Below are positions 17,788 through 26,080 of a stretch of 64,000 nucleotides of DNA, piece by piece. Source of the DNA: an uncultured Rhodospirillales bacterium (GTDB lineage: Bacteria; Pseudomonadota; Alphaproteobacteria; Kiloniellales; Kiloniellaceae); assembly GCA_913060675.1 (NCBI GenBank), contig CAJXUS010000009.1, positions 1-64,000 of the forward strand, given 5' to 3'. Under the pieces are notes generated by a model that saw only the letters and a program-made list of their open reading frames with translations, had not been told where the DNA came from and searched no databases. Each line of letters opens with the position of its first letter. The stretch's first letter is position 1. A program made the translations under genes and the position numbers.

Positions 17788-18552
17788 ATGAATTTGGATA
17801 GTTTAAGTCGTCGTCAGCGGCAGATACTTGAATTAGCAAAAGATCAGGGCTTTGTTTCTATTGAAACATTGGCGCAAGACTTCTCTGTTACAACACAAAC
17901 GATACGAAGGGATATCAACGAGCTTTGTGACACCAAGTTCTTAAATCGGTTTCATGGTGGTGCGAGTTTCAGTTCCTCAGTTCTTAACCTCGATTACACG
18001 CAACGTCAGGGGATCAATGCCCAAGAAAAAGAAGGCATTGCGCAGCTGGTCGCCAAAGAGATCCCGAATAATGCCTCAATATTTATCAATATGGGGACGA
18101 CCAACGAAAGCGTTGCCCAGGCTTTGATGGGGCACACGGGTTTGCGGGTTATAACAAACAGCCTCAGTGTTGCGCACATTATGAGCCCGAACCCCAGTTT
18201 TGAAATCATTGTCGCGGGCGGTGTTGTTCGGAGCCTGGATCGAAGTATTATCGGGGAAGCGACAATCGACTTTTTCCGGCAATTCCGCGCGGATTACGGC
18301 GTTATTGCCGTCGGTGGTATTGATGAGGACGGAAGTCTGCTTGATTATGACTATGGTGGTGTGAGGGTTTCGCAAACTATTATTGAAAATGCCCGCCATA
18401 CTCTTTTGGTTGCAGATAGTAGTAAGTATGGCCGGAATGCCTTGGTTCGCCTCGGTCATCTTTCTCAAATAGATACGTTGGTTACAGATAGTATGCCGAC
18501 AGAGCCTCTTTTATCGATCATCCAGTCTTTGGATATTGAAGTTCTTTGCTAA
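17788..18552 (+). CDS. glpR: DeoR-family glycerol-3-phosphate repressor
   Basis: A 254-residue repressor. The N-terminal winged helix ([19 protein letters not shown]... [12 protein letters not shown], about residues 8-55) binds DNA. The C-terminal DeoR sensor domain contains the [10 protein letters not shown] and [13 protein letters not shown] segments. It is divergent from glpK and has AGGGA 9 bases before its ATG. The family ligand is glycerol 3-phosphate. Operator-like sequences before both glpK and gap suggest a local regulon that extends into lower glycolysis. Confidence 0.9.
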   Translation: MNLDSLSRRQRQILELAKDQGFVSIETLAQDFSVTTQTIRRDINELCDTKFLNRFHGGASFSSSVLNLDYTQRQGINAQEKEGIAQLVAKEIPNNASIFINMGTTNESVAQALMGHTGLRVITNSLSVAHIMSPNPSFEIIVAGGVVRSLDRSIIGEATIDFFRQFRADYGVIAVGGIDEDGSLLDYDYGGVRVSQTIIENARHTLLVADSSKYGRNALVRLGHLSQIDTLVTDSMPTEPLLSIIQSLDIEVLC

Positions 18553-18793
18553 GGAAAGCGATTCTTTCGATTTCAATGTATTTGAACATTCATAATTCAA
18601 TTTAATTTCATTTATAAATTTTGCAGGAAACTCTTTGTGAGTAACGCAAATGGGAATACTTGTTCGTAAATAACTGTAATTAAATCAATATATTATGCGG
18701 GTAACAGCTTGCTTCTAAATCTTGAACGATACCCATTTTGGCATAATTTAGATGTCACAAAGTTTTCACTTTAGAAAAATAACGCTTGCGTTT

Positions 18794-18811
18794 ATGTTCG
18801 AAAATGAACAT
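18794..18811. promoter_or_regulatory. GlpR-type operator upstream of gap
   Basis: ATGTTC (18794-18799), GAAAAT spacer, GAACAT (18806-18811): a perfect 6-bp dyad matching the GlpR consensus. It sits 44 bases before the gap start. A weaker relative, AATGTATTTGAACATT, lies at about 18575-18590. The 303-base gap between glpR and gap holds no other gene. Confidence 0.7.
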
Positions 18812-18855
18812 TTATTGAAGCTAAGAATACTTACTTATTCCCTGAGGAGCAGATT

Positions 18856-19863
18856 ATGGCGGTTCGTGTAGCAATTAATGGTTTTGGTCGGATAGGCCGA
18901 CTTGTTCTCCGTGCCATCATCGAATCTGGACGGGATGATATTGAGGTTGTTGCCATTAATGACCTGGCATCTGCTCAGGCGAATGCACATCTTTTAAAAT
19001 ATGATTCTGTTCACGGAACTCTGCGCAAGAACATCAAGGCCGATGACGGAGCGTTGATTATCGAAGGCAAACGTATAGCCGCTTTGTCTGAGCGTAATCC
19101 TGCTGACCTCCCTTGGGGCGAACTAAACATTGATGTGGCTTTGGAGTGTACAGGTCTCTTTACTAGCAGGGAAAAAGCATCTCTACATCTAGAGGCTGGT
19201 GCCAAGAAAGTATTGATCTCTGCGCCAGGAAATAATTCTGATCTCACCGTTGTCTATGGTGTTAACCATGACAAGATCGCGCCTGAGCACAAGATTGTTT
19301 CAAACGCTTCTTGCACGACAAACTGCCTGGCACCGGTTGCGCACGTTCTCAATCAACTCGTTGGTTTGGAAGAAGGCTTTGTGACCACTGTTCACGCCTA
19401 TACCGGTGATCAAAATACAGTTGATACCATGCATTCAGACATGCGCCGTGCCAGAGCTGCCGCGCTTTCAATGATCCCAACCTCAACGGGTGCTGCCCGT
19501 GCCGTTGGTTTGGTTCTGCCTGAGCTGGCTGGGAAATTGGATGGGACCGCCGTTCGCGTCCCAACAGCCAATGTTTCCCTTATCGATCTCGTCTTTACGG
19601 CAGGACGTAAAACAACTGCTGAAGAAATAAACGAAGCCATGCAGGCCGCTGCTGCGGGACCTCTTAAAGGGGTTCTGGATGTGAACGATGAGCCGCTGGT
19701 TTCTATTGATTTTAACCACTCACCTGCGAGTTCGACCTTTGATTTGACGCAAACCCAACTTGTTGGGGATCGTCTGGTTCGGGTTTTGAGCTGGTATGAC
19801 AATGAGTGGGGGTTCTCCAACCGTATGGTTGACACTGCTGTCGCCCTGGGGCTTAGCCTCTAG
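18856..19863 (+). CDS. gap: Glyceraldehyde-3-phosphate dehydrogenase, type I
   Basis: Interconverts glyceraldehyde 3-phosphate and 1,3-bisphosphoglycerate with NAD. N-terminal Rossmann motif INGFGRIGR; catalytic Cys153 in [12 protein letters not shown] and His180 in HAYTGDQ; C-terminal [12 protein letters not shown]. Asp36 in AINDLA suggests NAD preference. Length 335 residues, standard, with GAGGAG upstream. It stands between glpR and pyk but has its own terminator. The pgk gene, often beside gap, is absent here. Confidence 0.96.
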   Translation: MAVRVAINGFGRIGRLVLRAIIESGRDDIEVVAINDLASAQANAHLLKYDSVHGTLRKNIKADDGALIIEGKRIAALSERNPADLPWGELNIDVALECTGLFTSREKASLHLEAGAKKVLISAPGNNSDLTVVYGVNHDKIAPEHKIVSNASCTTNCLAPVAHVLNQLVGLEEGFVTTVHAYTGDQNTVDTMHSDMRRARAAALSMIPTSTGAARAVGLVLPELAGKLDGTAVRVPTANVSLIDLVFTAGRKTTAEEINEAMQAAAAGPLKGVLDVNDEPLVSIDFNHSPASSTFDLTQTQLVGDRLVRVLSWYDNEWGFSNRMVDTAVALGLSL

Positions 19864-19871
19864 GTCTACTT

Positions 19872-19912
19872 GATCAGGAGGAGGTAGAGGGCCTCCTCCT
19901 GATCTTTTTTTT
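19872..19912 (+). terminator. Strong intrinsic terminator after gap
   Basis: Perfect 13-bp stem GATCAGGAGGAGG (19872-19884) with 19892-19904, a 7-base loop and eight T. A second hairpin, CGGCACG (19937-19943) with CGTGCCG (19950-19956) and then TTTCTGTG, follows shortly after. Confidence 0.95.
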
Positions 19913-20089
19913 GCAGTAAATTTTTTGATAATTAATCGGCACGGGTAAGCGTGCCGTTTCTGTGTTTAAGGGTTTCGCACATTGCGACAAAACTGTCGTC
20001 GTTAAGCCAAGCATTTGTAACAGAAAAATGCTATGACATTTAATGCAGGTTATCGTCCTGTAATGAAATAAAATGAAAAGGTTTCAGGA

Positions 20090-21532
20090 ATGAAGCGTAA
20101 GCGCCTTTGTAAGATTGTTGCGACCCTCGGCCCAGCGAGTTCTGAAAAAGAGACCATTGCGGCTCTTTTTGAAGCTGGTGTTGATACTTTCCGCCTGAAT
20201 TTCAGTCATGGAACCCATGAAGATCATAAAGTGCGTTATGATCTTATTCGCGAAGTGGAAAAAGAGGTCGGTCGTCCAATTGCAGTGCTTATGGACCTTC
20301 AGGGACCAAAGTTACGTGTCGGACGTTTTGTCAATAATTCTGCTGAATTGGTCAATGGCAGCACGTTTCGTTTGGACATGAAAGACGAGCTTGGTGACAC
20401 GACTAGGGCGACTTTACCGCACAAAGAAATCTTTCAGGCCATTGAGCCTGGCACAGACCTTTTGCTCGATGATGGCCGTATTTGCCTACGGGTGACGGCT
20501 GTTACGGACATCGAAGCGACGACCGAAGTAATCGTCGGCGGTGTCTTGTCTAATAATAAGGGGGTAAATGTCCCTGGAGTTATTCTTCCGCTTTCAGCGC
20601 TGACTGAAAAAGACCTGCTGGATATGGAGTTCGGTTTGGAGCTCGGATGCGACTGGTGTGCGCTTTCATTCGTTCAGCGGCCTGAAGACATCATAGAGGC
20701 AAAGCGTTTGGTCAAGGGACGCGCTGGCGTTATGGCCAAGCTTGAAAAGCCTTCAGCTATTGAGCAGTTAGAAGAAATTGTCGAGTTGACCGATGCTGTT
20801 ATGGTTGCCCGTGGTGATTTGGGGGTTGAGCTTCCGCCTGAGAATGTACCTGTGCTTCAAAAGCGTATCATTCGGATCTGTCGTGAATATGGTAAGCCGG
20901 TTGTTGTTGCTACCCAGATGCTGGAAACAATGGTTTCAGCCCCAACACCCACAAGAGCTGAAGCTTCTGACGTTGCGACAGCGGTATATGATGGTGCGGA
21001 TGCAGTGATGCTTTCGGCTGAATCAGCAAGTGGTGCTTACCCACTTGAAGCTGTTGCCATGATGAACCGTATTATTGAAACAATTGAGCAGGATCCGCTC
21101 TATCTTAAATTGGTTCATGCCGATGAATTGGCACCAAATCCAACTGAGGCCGATGCTATCAGCGATGCTGCCCGACATGTTGCAGATCTTATCGGGGCTA
21201 AAGCGATTGTGAGCTTTACGACTACAGGAAGTACTGCTTTTCGTGCTGCACGGGGTCGTCCCAATACACCGTTGTTGGGTTTGACGCCCGACCTGCGTGT
21301 TGCCCGTAAGATGGCCTTAATTTGGGGGGTGCACTCTGTAAACACTCGTGATGTCAAAAGTTTTGGTGAAATGGTGGGGAAATCCACCCGTATTGCGCGG
21401 CGTGAAGGTTTCTGTGAGAACGGAGATCAAATCGTTATTACCGCAGGTGTTCCTTTTGGAACGCCGGGTTCAACCAATAACCTGCGTATCGCTACCGTGG
21501 GTCAGCATGAAAAACCTGATCCAATCGCCTAA
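20090..21532 (+). CDS. pyk: Pyruvate kinase
   Basis: Transfers phosphate from phosphoenolpyruvate to ADP, the last glycolytic step. Substrate- and metal-binding motifs are present: RLNFSHGTHEDH, MDLQGPKLRVG, the active-site MAKLEKPSAIE (about residues 215-225) and the conserved VARGDLGVELP and ATQMLETM. The C-terminal allosteric domain is complete. Length 480 residues. It is a single gene between a terminator upstream and one downstream. Confidence 0.96.
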   Translation: MKRKRLCKIVATLGPASSEKETIAALFEAGVDTFRLNFSHGTHEDHKVRYDLIREVEKEVGRPIAVLMDLQGPKLRVGRFVNNSAELVNGSTFRLDMKDELGDTTRATLPHKEIFQAIEPGTDLLLDDGRICLRVTAVTDIEATTEVIVGGVLSNNKGVNVPGVILPLSALTEKDLLDMEFGLELGCDWCALSFVQRPEDIIEAKRLVKGRAGVMAKLEKPSAIEQLEEIVELTDAVMVARGDLGVELPPENVPVLQKRIIRICREYGKPVVVATQMLETMVSAPTPTRAEASDVATAVYDGADAVMLSAESASGAYPLEAVAMMNRIIETIEQDPLYLKLVHADELAPNPTEADAISDAARHVADLIGAKAIVSFTTTGSTAFRAARGRPNTPLLGLTPDLRVARKMALIWGVHSVNTRDVKSFGEMVGKSTRIARREGFCENGDQIVITAGVPFGTPGSTNNLRIATVGQHEKPDPIA

Positions 21533-21556
21533 TTTTTCTGGGCTATATTGATATCT

Positions 21557-21587
21557 AAAGAGGCAGTCTAAGTGGCTGCCTTTTTTA
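21557..21587 (+). terminator. Terminator after pyk
   Basis: AGGCAG (21561-21566) pairs with CTGCCT (21576-21581), extended by an A-run and followed by T6. It overlaps the end of the convergent MBL gene. Confidence 0.85.
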
Positions 21588-22445
21588 TAACTTGTTGATA
21601 GGGATCTTCAGGTAATGTTCTCCATCATCCTCTGCTGGAGGGAGTGAGCCTGCACGCATGTTGACTTGAATGGAGGGGATTAAGAGGGCGGGCATGGCAA
21701 GTTGTTTGTCGCGCTCGGTACGCATTTTAACAAACTCTTCTCTGGTTATGCCATCATGGGCATGAAGATTTTTCTCTCTTTGTTCTTTTACGGTTGTTTC
21801 CCAGGCAATTTGTCGACCGTTAGGGGCGTAGTCATGGCATGTGAAAAGGCGTGTGTTTTCTGGTAGGTCCAAAATTTTATGGATAGAATCATAAAGCTGA
21901 CCTGCGTCACCTCCTGGAAAATCAGCGCGGGCGGTGCCAAAGTCAGGCATGAAAAGCGTATCGCCAACAAAGGCCATATCCTCGATTAAATAAGTCAAGC
22001 AAGCAGGGGTGTGGCCCGGGGTGTGAAACACGTGGCAAGGAATCGTTCCTAACGAAAATTCTTCATTGTCAGAAAACAAATGATCAAATTGCTGGCCGTC
22101 CGTTTTAAATGACGGCTCCGCGTTGTAGATGGTTTTAAATGTACGTTGTATTTCTGGAGTGTGATCCCCAACCGCAGTCGTTCCGCCAAGTTCATGTTTT
22201 ATGAAGGGGGCAGCGCTTAGATGATCTGCATGGACATGTGTTTCGAGGACCCATTGACAACTGAGCCCGAGCTCTCGAAAGCGTAGCACGATGGCTTCGG
22301 CACTCGTGGTTGAAGTTCGTCCGGAACTGGCATCAAAATCTAAAACAGAATCTATTATGGCGCCGTGTTTTGTCTGGGGATCCCAAACCAAATAGGAAAT
22401 TGTGTTACTGGCTGTATGAAAGAACGCTTCAACTTGAGCCTGCAT
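21585..22445 (-). CDS. MBL-fold metallohydrolase, persulfide-dioxygenase-like
   Basis: A 286-residue metallo-beta-lactamase-fold protein. Metal ligands: the HVHADH motif, a later His in HTPGHTPACL, Asp in FVGDTLF and His in TCHDYAP. This is the BigR-linked (Blh/ETHE1-like) type, which oxidises glutathione persulfide with a single iron. The divergent BigR regulator and the rhodanese beyond it support a role in sulfide or persulfide detoxification. GGAGG lies 5 bases before the ATG. Substrate inferred from family and context. Confidence 0.85.
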   Translation of the reverse strand: MQAQVEAFFHTASNTISYLVWDPQTKHGAIIDSVLDFDASSGRTSTTSAEAIVLRFRELGLSCQWVLETHVHADHLSAAPFIKHELGGTTAVGDHTPEIQRTFKTIYNAEPSFKTDGQQFDHLFSDNEEFSLGTIPCHVFHTPGHTPACLTYLIEDMAFVGDTLFMPDFGTARADFPGGDAGQLYDSIHKILDLPENTRLFTCHDYAPNGRQIAWETTVKEQREKNLHAHDGITREEFVKMRTERDKQLAMPALLIPSIQVNMRAGSLPPAEDDGEHYLKIPINKL

Positions 22446-22477
22446 ACTTGCCTCCAGAATATGAGTTTGTGAATGGT

Positions 22478-22505
22478 ATCATAGCAGTTGACATTAATAT
22501 AGCAA
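22478..22505 (-). promoter_or_regulatory. Promoter of the MBL gene
   Basis: On the minus strand TTGCTA (22505-22500) and TATGAT (22483-22478) are 16 bases apart. The predicted start near 22471 leaves a 25-base leader. It overlaps the divergent bigR promoter. Confidence 0.5.
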
Positions 22506-22537
22506 CATTGATATATCTCATATTATGAATATTAATG
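22488..22537 (+). promoter_or_regulatory. bigR promoter and inverted repeat
   Basis: TTGACA (22488-22493) and TATATC (22512-22517) are 18 bases apart, which puts transcription at about the bigR ATG. CATTAATAT (22492-22500) and ATATTAATG (22529-22537) are exact inverted repeats, and ACATTAATAT/ACATTGATAT recur directly. This AT-rich block is the likely BigR operator covering both promoters. Confidence 0.5.
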
Positions 22538-22824
22538 ATATGGAAGCCTCTGTAGGTAAAGCAAGCGCACTACTAAGGGCTTTGGCAAATGAGCGAAGGC
22601 TCATGATTTTGTGTCAGCTCGTTGAGGGTGAAAAATCGGTTGGGTCCTTAGTAGAACAGTTGGGAATTGCGCAGGCAATGATTTCTCAGCAGTTATCGCT
22701 TCTAAAAAAAGAAGGCCTCGTGGTATCCAGGCGTGAAGGTCAGAGTGTCTTCTACGCAGTGGCTAACCCGTCTGCAGTCAAAATATTACAAGTGCTTTAC
22801 GATACTTATTGTCCCCAACAATAA
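22525..22824 (+). CDS. bigR: BigR/SqrR-type ArsR-family sulfur-responsive repressor
   Basis: Winged-helix repressor of 99 residues (ANERRLMILCQL... MISQQLSLLKKEGLVVSRREGQ). Cys30 and Cys96 are 66 residues apart, the same distance as the sensing pair in BigR and SqrR, which form a di- or tetrasulfide with reactive sulfur and release DNA. It divides the divergent MBL gene from the rhodanese gene 36 bases downstream. The ATG at 22525 coincides with the predicted transcription start, so the message may be leaderless. The next ATG (22540) also lacks a ribosome site. Confidence 0.88.
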   Translation: MNINDMEASVGKASALLRALANERRLMILCQLVEGEKSVGSLVEQLGIAQAMISQQLSLLKKEGLVVSRREGQSVFYAVANPSAVKILQVLYDTYCPQQ

Positions 22825-22860
22825 GGTCTCTCTTTTGTATGACGGGATAGGAATTAAACA

Positions 22861-23391
22861 ATGGTAGAACAAATAAAAAAGATCTCATCGACCGATCTCC
22901 TGGAACGCATGAAAAGTGATGATTTGATTTTGGTCGATATCCGAAGCGCTCGTGAACACCAGAACGAGTGTTTAGCAAGCTCGAAAAACATTCCAATTGA
23001 AGAATTTGAAAATCATAATTTTTATGCAGAACGTGCCAAGATTGTTGTTTTTTATTGCCGAGGGGGGCATAGGACATCGCAAGCAACCGACCTGCTTAAA
23101 AGGCAGCCTTTTAAAGAGATTATGATTCTTGAGGGAGGAATCATGGCTTGGAAAGCAAAGGGGCTAACAACAATAAAATCGACCAAAGCTCCAATAGATC
23201 TCATGCGGCAAGTTCAAATTATCGCAGGGAGCCTTGTTGTCCTCGGGGTGATTTTAGGATTGTTCATCAGTCCAAATTATATCCTAATATCTGGTTTTGT
23301 TGGGGCAGGATTACTTTTCGCGGGGGTTTCTGGGTTTTGTGGGATGGCGCGAATTTTGAGCTTTATGCCTTGGAATAAAAGGATAAATTGA
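22861..23391 (+). CDS. Membrane-anchored rhodanese (YgaP-like)
   Basis: Sulfurtransferase of 176 residues. The N-terminal rhodanese domain has its active-site loop CRGGHR with Cys66, in the cytoplasm. The C-terminal part has two membrane helices (about 118-136 and 141-160) followed by FCGMARILSFMPWN, the DUF2892-like anchor of YgaP proteins. It probably handles persulfide sulfur with the neighbouring MBL enzyme. It is in line with bigR, and the 36-base gap has no terminator, so cotranscription is likely. Confidence 0.87.
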   Translation: MVEQIKKISSTDLLERMKSDDLILVDIRSAREHQNECLASSKNIPIEEFENHNFYAERAKIVVFYCRGGHRTSQATDLLKRQPFKEIMILEGGIMAWKAKGLTTIKSTKAPIDLMRQVQIIAGSLVVLGVILGLFISPNYILISGFVGAGLLFAGVSGFCGMARILSFMPWNKRIN

Positions 23392-23467
23392 AAGCAACTT
23401 TGCTGCAGTAAATTAGATAAAAAGCCACTGATATTTAACAATTTTATAACCCTCATACGATACTCTT

Positions 23468-24772
23468 GTGCCTTGGTTGTGGAGACGCCCAGCTAAATTG
23501 GTCGTCGGTATTTTGTGGTGGTTCAGGTTCCCTTTGTTAATTACTCAAGAAACTAAATTAGCGCGTATCGTCGTCGTAAGTGATGATGAGAGCTTCCTAT
23601 CTGATTTTGTGACATGCTTACACGATGTTGGTTTCTCCAATATAACAAGCTCAGCTGAATGTGATTTTTCAGAAAATTTAAAGCCTGAGCTGCTGTTTTT
23701 TGATGCTGGTTCTCTAAATGATAACCTGAAAAATGTTCTGGTTCAGTTGCGGCGCTTACCACTACAAGATGCTTGCCCTGTAATATGTGTTGAGAACAAA
23801 GATAACGAGATATTTGATGAAGAGAGCATTGCTCTTTTTGATGATATCATTTCGTTTCCCCGGGATTTGAATAGGCTGAGCCTGTGCTGTTCTTCTTTGC
23901 TGAAAATAGCTCATGACCGCCGTGCTTGGTTTCTTGAACGTGAGCAGCTAGAAAATGAGATAGCAAAGAAAACTCAAAAGGCTGATTTAGCTCTGGTTTT
24001 ATTGAAGCAAGCCGAGAGAAAAATTTTAAACCAAAACCCGAACCTACTGTCACAAGCGCGCGAGAATAATAACATTATTGCTGATATGAGCCATGAATTG
24101 CGCACTCCCTTAAATGCTATTCTTGGGTTTTCTGAGATTATGAAACAAGAACGTTTGGGGGCGCTAGGGCATGAAAAATATCTTGGATATGTCGGCGATA
24201 TCCATAACGCCAGTAAGCATCTGTTAGGGATCGTAAATGATGTTCTTGATCTGGCGAAAGCTGATTCAGAAGAAAATAGCCTGAAAATAACAGAAATTTC
24301 GGTTCTGGATGCTGTTAATGACACGATGAAGATGATGTCCTTGCTTGCAGAAGAATCAGGAATTGAACTCTCTGTCAATATTGCTGATAACTTTCCTGGC
24401 CTTAAAACGGATGAGCGACGTTTCAAACAAGTCTTAACAAACCTGGTGACGAATGCGATCAAATTCACCCGTCGAGGCGGCAGGGTTAGTGTCGAAGGTC
24501 AGTTTGATGTGAAGGATGGCGCGATCCTGATGATTATCCGAGACAACGGTATCGGAATGTCTGCCGAAGAACTGGCCCTTGCTTTAACTCCTTATGCTCA
24601 AGTCAAAGAAGCGCAAGCGCATACCCATGTTCGAGGTACCGGGCTTGGATTGCCTGTTTCTAAAAAATCTGTCGAAGCTTTGGGGGGAGAATTATTGATT
24701 ACGAGTGAGCCAGGGTTGGGGACGGCGATTACATTGAGGTTTCCGACGGACTTAACTGTCGTTAAAGACTAA
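23468..24772 (+). CDS. Orphan histidine kinase with degenerate receiver-like domain
   Basis: A 434-residue protein. Residues about 32-145 resemble a receiver domain: an acidic pocket (SDDES) and an aspartate at 79 are present, but the conserved Thr/Ser and Lys appear to be missing. A coiled-coil stretch (about 152-200) leads to the HisKA box DMSHELRTPLNAI with His209, then an ATPase domain with N, G1 (DNGIGM) and G2 (GTGLGL) boxes. No response regulator is adjacent. The GTG start at 23468 has no clear ribosome site, and a TTG near 23534 could be the real start, removing a hydrophobic N-terminal stretch. Confidence 0.82.
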   Translation: MPWLWRRPAKLVVGILWWFRFPLLITQETKLARIVVVSDDESFLSDFVTCLHDVGFSNITSSAECDFSENLKPELLFFDAGSLNDNLKNVLVQLRRLPLQDACPVICVENKDNEIFDEESIALFDDIISFPRDLNRLSLCCSSLLKIAHDRRAWFLEREQLENEIAKKTQKADLALVLLKQAERKILNQNPNLLSQARENNNIIADMSHELRTPLNAILGFSEIMKQERLGALGHEKYLGYVGDIHNASKHLLGIVNDVLDLAKADSEENSLKITEISVLDAVNDTMKMMSLLAEESGIELSVNIADNFPGLKTDERRFKQVLTNLVTNAIKFTRRGGRVSVEGQFDVKDGAILMIIRDNGIGMSAEELALALTPYAQVKEAQAHTHVRGTGLGLPVSKKSVEALGGELLITSEPGLGTAITLRFPTDLTVVKD

Positions 24773-24784
24773 ATTCCTATATTT

Positions 24785-24949
24785 TTAGTGAGAATTTTCT
24801 TTCAAATTTGATGATGATCTCTTGCGCCGAGTGGTTTTCTCTGCCTCAAGTCGATGTTTTTTTTCTTCTTGATCCGCTTGAACTTGCTCAATAGAGCGCA
24901 AGGGCTTTGTTAAATAGGGGCTTGAGGTAACCGAAATTGAAGTTTTCAT
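24785..24949 (-). CDS. Possible small basic protein of unknown function
   Basis: A 54-codon frame starting at the ATG at 24949 with GGAT upstream. The product begins MKTSISVTSSPYLTKPLRS and turns highly charged (QEEKKHRLEAEK, TRRKRSSS). I recognise no family. It fills the space after the kinase gene on the opposite strand. It may be a real small gene or a chance frame; the only support is the start context and the absence of an alternative. Confidence 0.35.
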   Translation of the reverse strand: MKTSISVTSSPYLTKPLRSIEQVQADQEEKKHRLEAEKTTRRKRSSSNLKENSH

Positions 24950-24953
24950 CAAC

Positions 24954-25007
24954 TTATCCACAGAGTTGTCCACAAGATGTAGTGTTGTGCGTAACTATGT
25001 ATACACA
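24954..25007 (+). promoter_or_regulatory. Cluster of three DnaA-box-like sites
   Basis: TTATCCACA (24954-24962) is a perfect DnaA box. TTGTCCACA (24966-24974) and GTATACACA (24999-25007) each differ at one position, and all three share one orientation. They lie in a 310-base space between the small minus-strand frame and hsp20. They may make a nearby promoter DnaA-responsive or titrate DnaA. Nothing else marks this as the replication origin. Confidence 0.5.
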
Positions 25008-25125
25008 ATTGGGAGTGATTCGAAAAGAAATTAAATCTAGGGTAGTTAGTTTGAGGGACGTACCCCCATTAGTGGGCGTTAATATTTTATGATCGTTAGA
25101 ATATTGATTTCAATTAGAACTGGAT

Positions 25126-25154
25126 CTTGACCAAAGGCCAATGAGACCCCAAAT
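25126..25154 (+). promoter_or_regulatory. RpoH (sigma-32) heat-shock promoter of hsp20
   Basis: CTTGACC (25126-25132), a 14-base spacer, and CCCCAAAT (25147-25154) match the heat-shock consensus CTTGAAA/CCCCATNT well. The start would fall near 25161, just before the first hairpin of the thermometer leader. Confidence 0.75.
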
Positions 25155-25167
25155 TGAAACAGAAGCT

Positions 25168-25253
25168 GTGATGCTGGTTTTCAGATCACGAATAATCAAG
25201 TGGCTGCCTTTATGGAGCCAATGTAAGAAATGAGCCTTGCTCTATCGAGGAGG
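25168..25253 (+). ncRNA. ROSE-type RNA thermometer in the hsp20 leader
   Basis: Three successive hairpins fill the leader. Hairpin I pairs GTGAT (25168-25172) with ATCAC (25185-25189) and has an inner CTG/CAG. Hairpin II pairs TGGCT (25201-25205) with AGCCA (25216-25220). Hairpin III pairs TTGCT (25237-25241) with AGGAG of the ribosome site (25248-25252). U(U/C)GCU facing the Shine-Dalgarno sequence, with its unusual G-G pair, is the hallmark of ROSE elements that repress small heat-shock genes at low temperature. Confidence 0.75.
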
Positions 25254-25258
25254 TATTG

Positions 25259-25705
25259 GTGTCAAGATTGTCTCTATTTAATAGTCCTCTAATGTTAGGT
25301 TTTGAACAGTTCGAGCAAGCCGTCGATATGATTTCAAAGACGGCTTCTGATGGCTATCCACCCTATAATGTGGAAAAGGTTAGTGAAAATAAAATTCGAA
25401 TAACATTAGCCGTGGCGGGTTTCTCACCTGAAGATATGCAGGTTCAAATTGAAAACAATCAACTGGTCATTCGTGGCAAGGCTAAGTCAGACGACGACAA
25501 GGAATTTCTTCATCGCGGGATAGCGACCCGACAATTTCGGCGGGCATTTGTACTTGCGGAGGGGATAGAGGTCCTTAATGCGAATCTGGATAATGGACTA
25601 TTGCATGTAGAGCTTGAGCAGCCTTTGCAGAACGTTTCGGTTCGTAGTATTGAGATCCAAACCAGTAAAAATGAACCCAAAGCGACTGTTATTGAAGAAA
25701 AGTGA
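25259..25705 (+). CDS. Hsp20/alpha-crystallin small heat-shock protein
   Basis: ATP-independent chaperone that holds unfolding proteins. Length 148 residues. The alpha-crystallin domain starts near residue 35 (YNVEKVSENKIRITLAVAGF) and runs through the RQFRRAFVL strand to the GLLHVELEQ segment; the canonical C-terminal I-x-I tail is weak. The GTG at 25259 is 5 bases from AGGAGG, and a TTG at 25256 is too close. It is regulated by both a heat-shock promoter and a thermometer, and followed by DUF1150, the usual alphaproteobacterial pair. Confidence 0.92.
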   Translation: MSRLSLFNSPLMLGFEQFEQAVDMISKTASDGYPPYNVEKVSENKIRITLAVAGFSPEDMQVQIENNQLVIRGKAKSDDDKEFLHRGIATRQFRRAFVLAEGIEVLNANLDNGLLHVELEQPLQNVSVRSIEIQTSKNEPKATVIEEK

Positions 25706-25823
25706 GATAAAACCCAAAAAGAAACTATTCTGATTGATGGTTCTTTAAGAATAAGAAATTATGGTAGCTAAGTGGCTGACTGATAAACTTTTAAAATATC
25801 GGTGCCAAAGTTGGAAAAAAATT

Positions 25824-26042
25824 ATGATGATAAAGCAAGTTATTTCAGAATTAATGACCGATCAGGATATGACAGCATTGGGTCTGGAAGTTGTAGCCTA
25901 TGTGAAGCCTGTTGATGTCGAGGGCGATGCTTGCTTTGGTATTTTTGCAGCCGATGGGACCGAAATTACGGTCGTTGGAGATCGCGATGTCGCTTTCGCT
26001 GCTGTGCGCCAGCAAGACCTTGAGCCGTTAAGTGTTCACTAG
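25824..26042 (+). CDS. DUF1150 family protein
   Basis: A 72-residue acidic protein with the family core MTALGLEVVAYVKPV and FGIFAADGTEITVV, ending in DLEPLSVH. The function is not known, but it usually follows an Hsp20 gene in Alphaproteobacteria, as here, 118 bases downstream without a terminator. The ATG at 25824 is preferred; the frame is open back to 25761, and the ATG at 25854 is a shorter option. Confidence 0.82.
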   Translation: MMIKQVISELMTDQDMTALGLEVVAYVKPVDVEGDACFGIFAADGTEITVVGDRDVAFAAVRQQDLEPLSVH

Positions 26043-26080
26043 ATAACTTCTAAGGTATAAGTCTTTGGTTATAGAGTTTA

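Noticed and set aside
24773-25258. This intergenic region as the replication origin
   Set aside because: Only three DnaA-like boxes are present, with no typical origin genes nearby; kept as a box cluster only.
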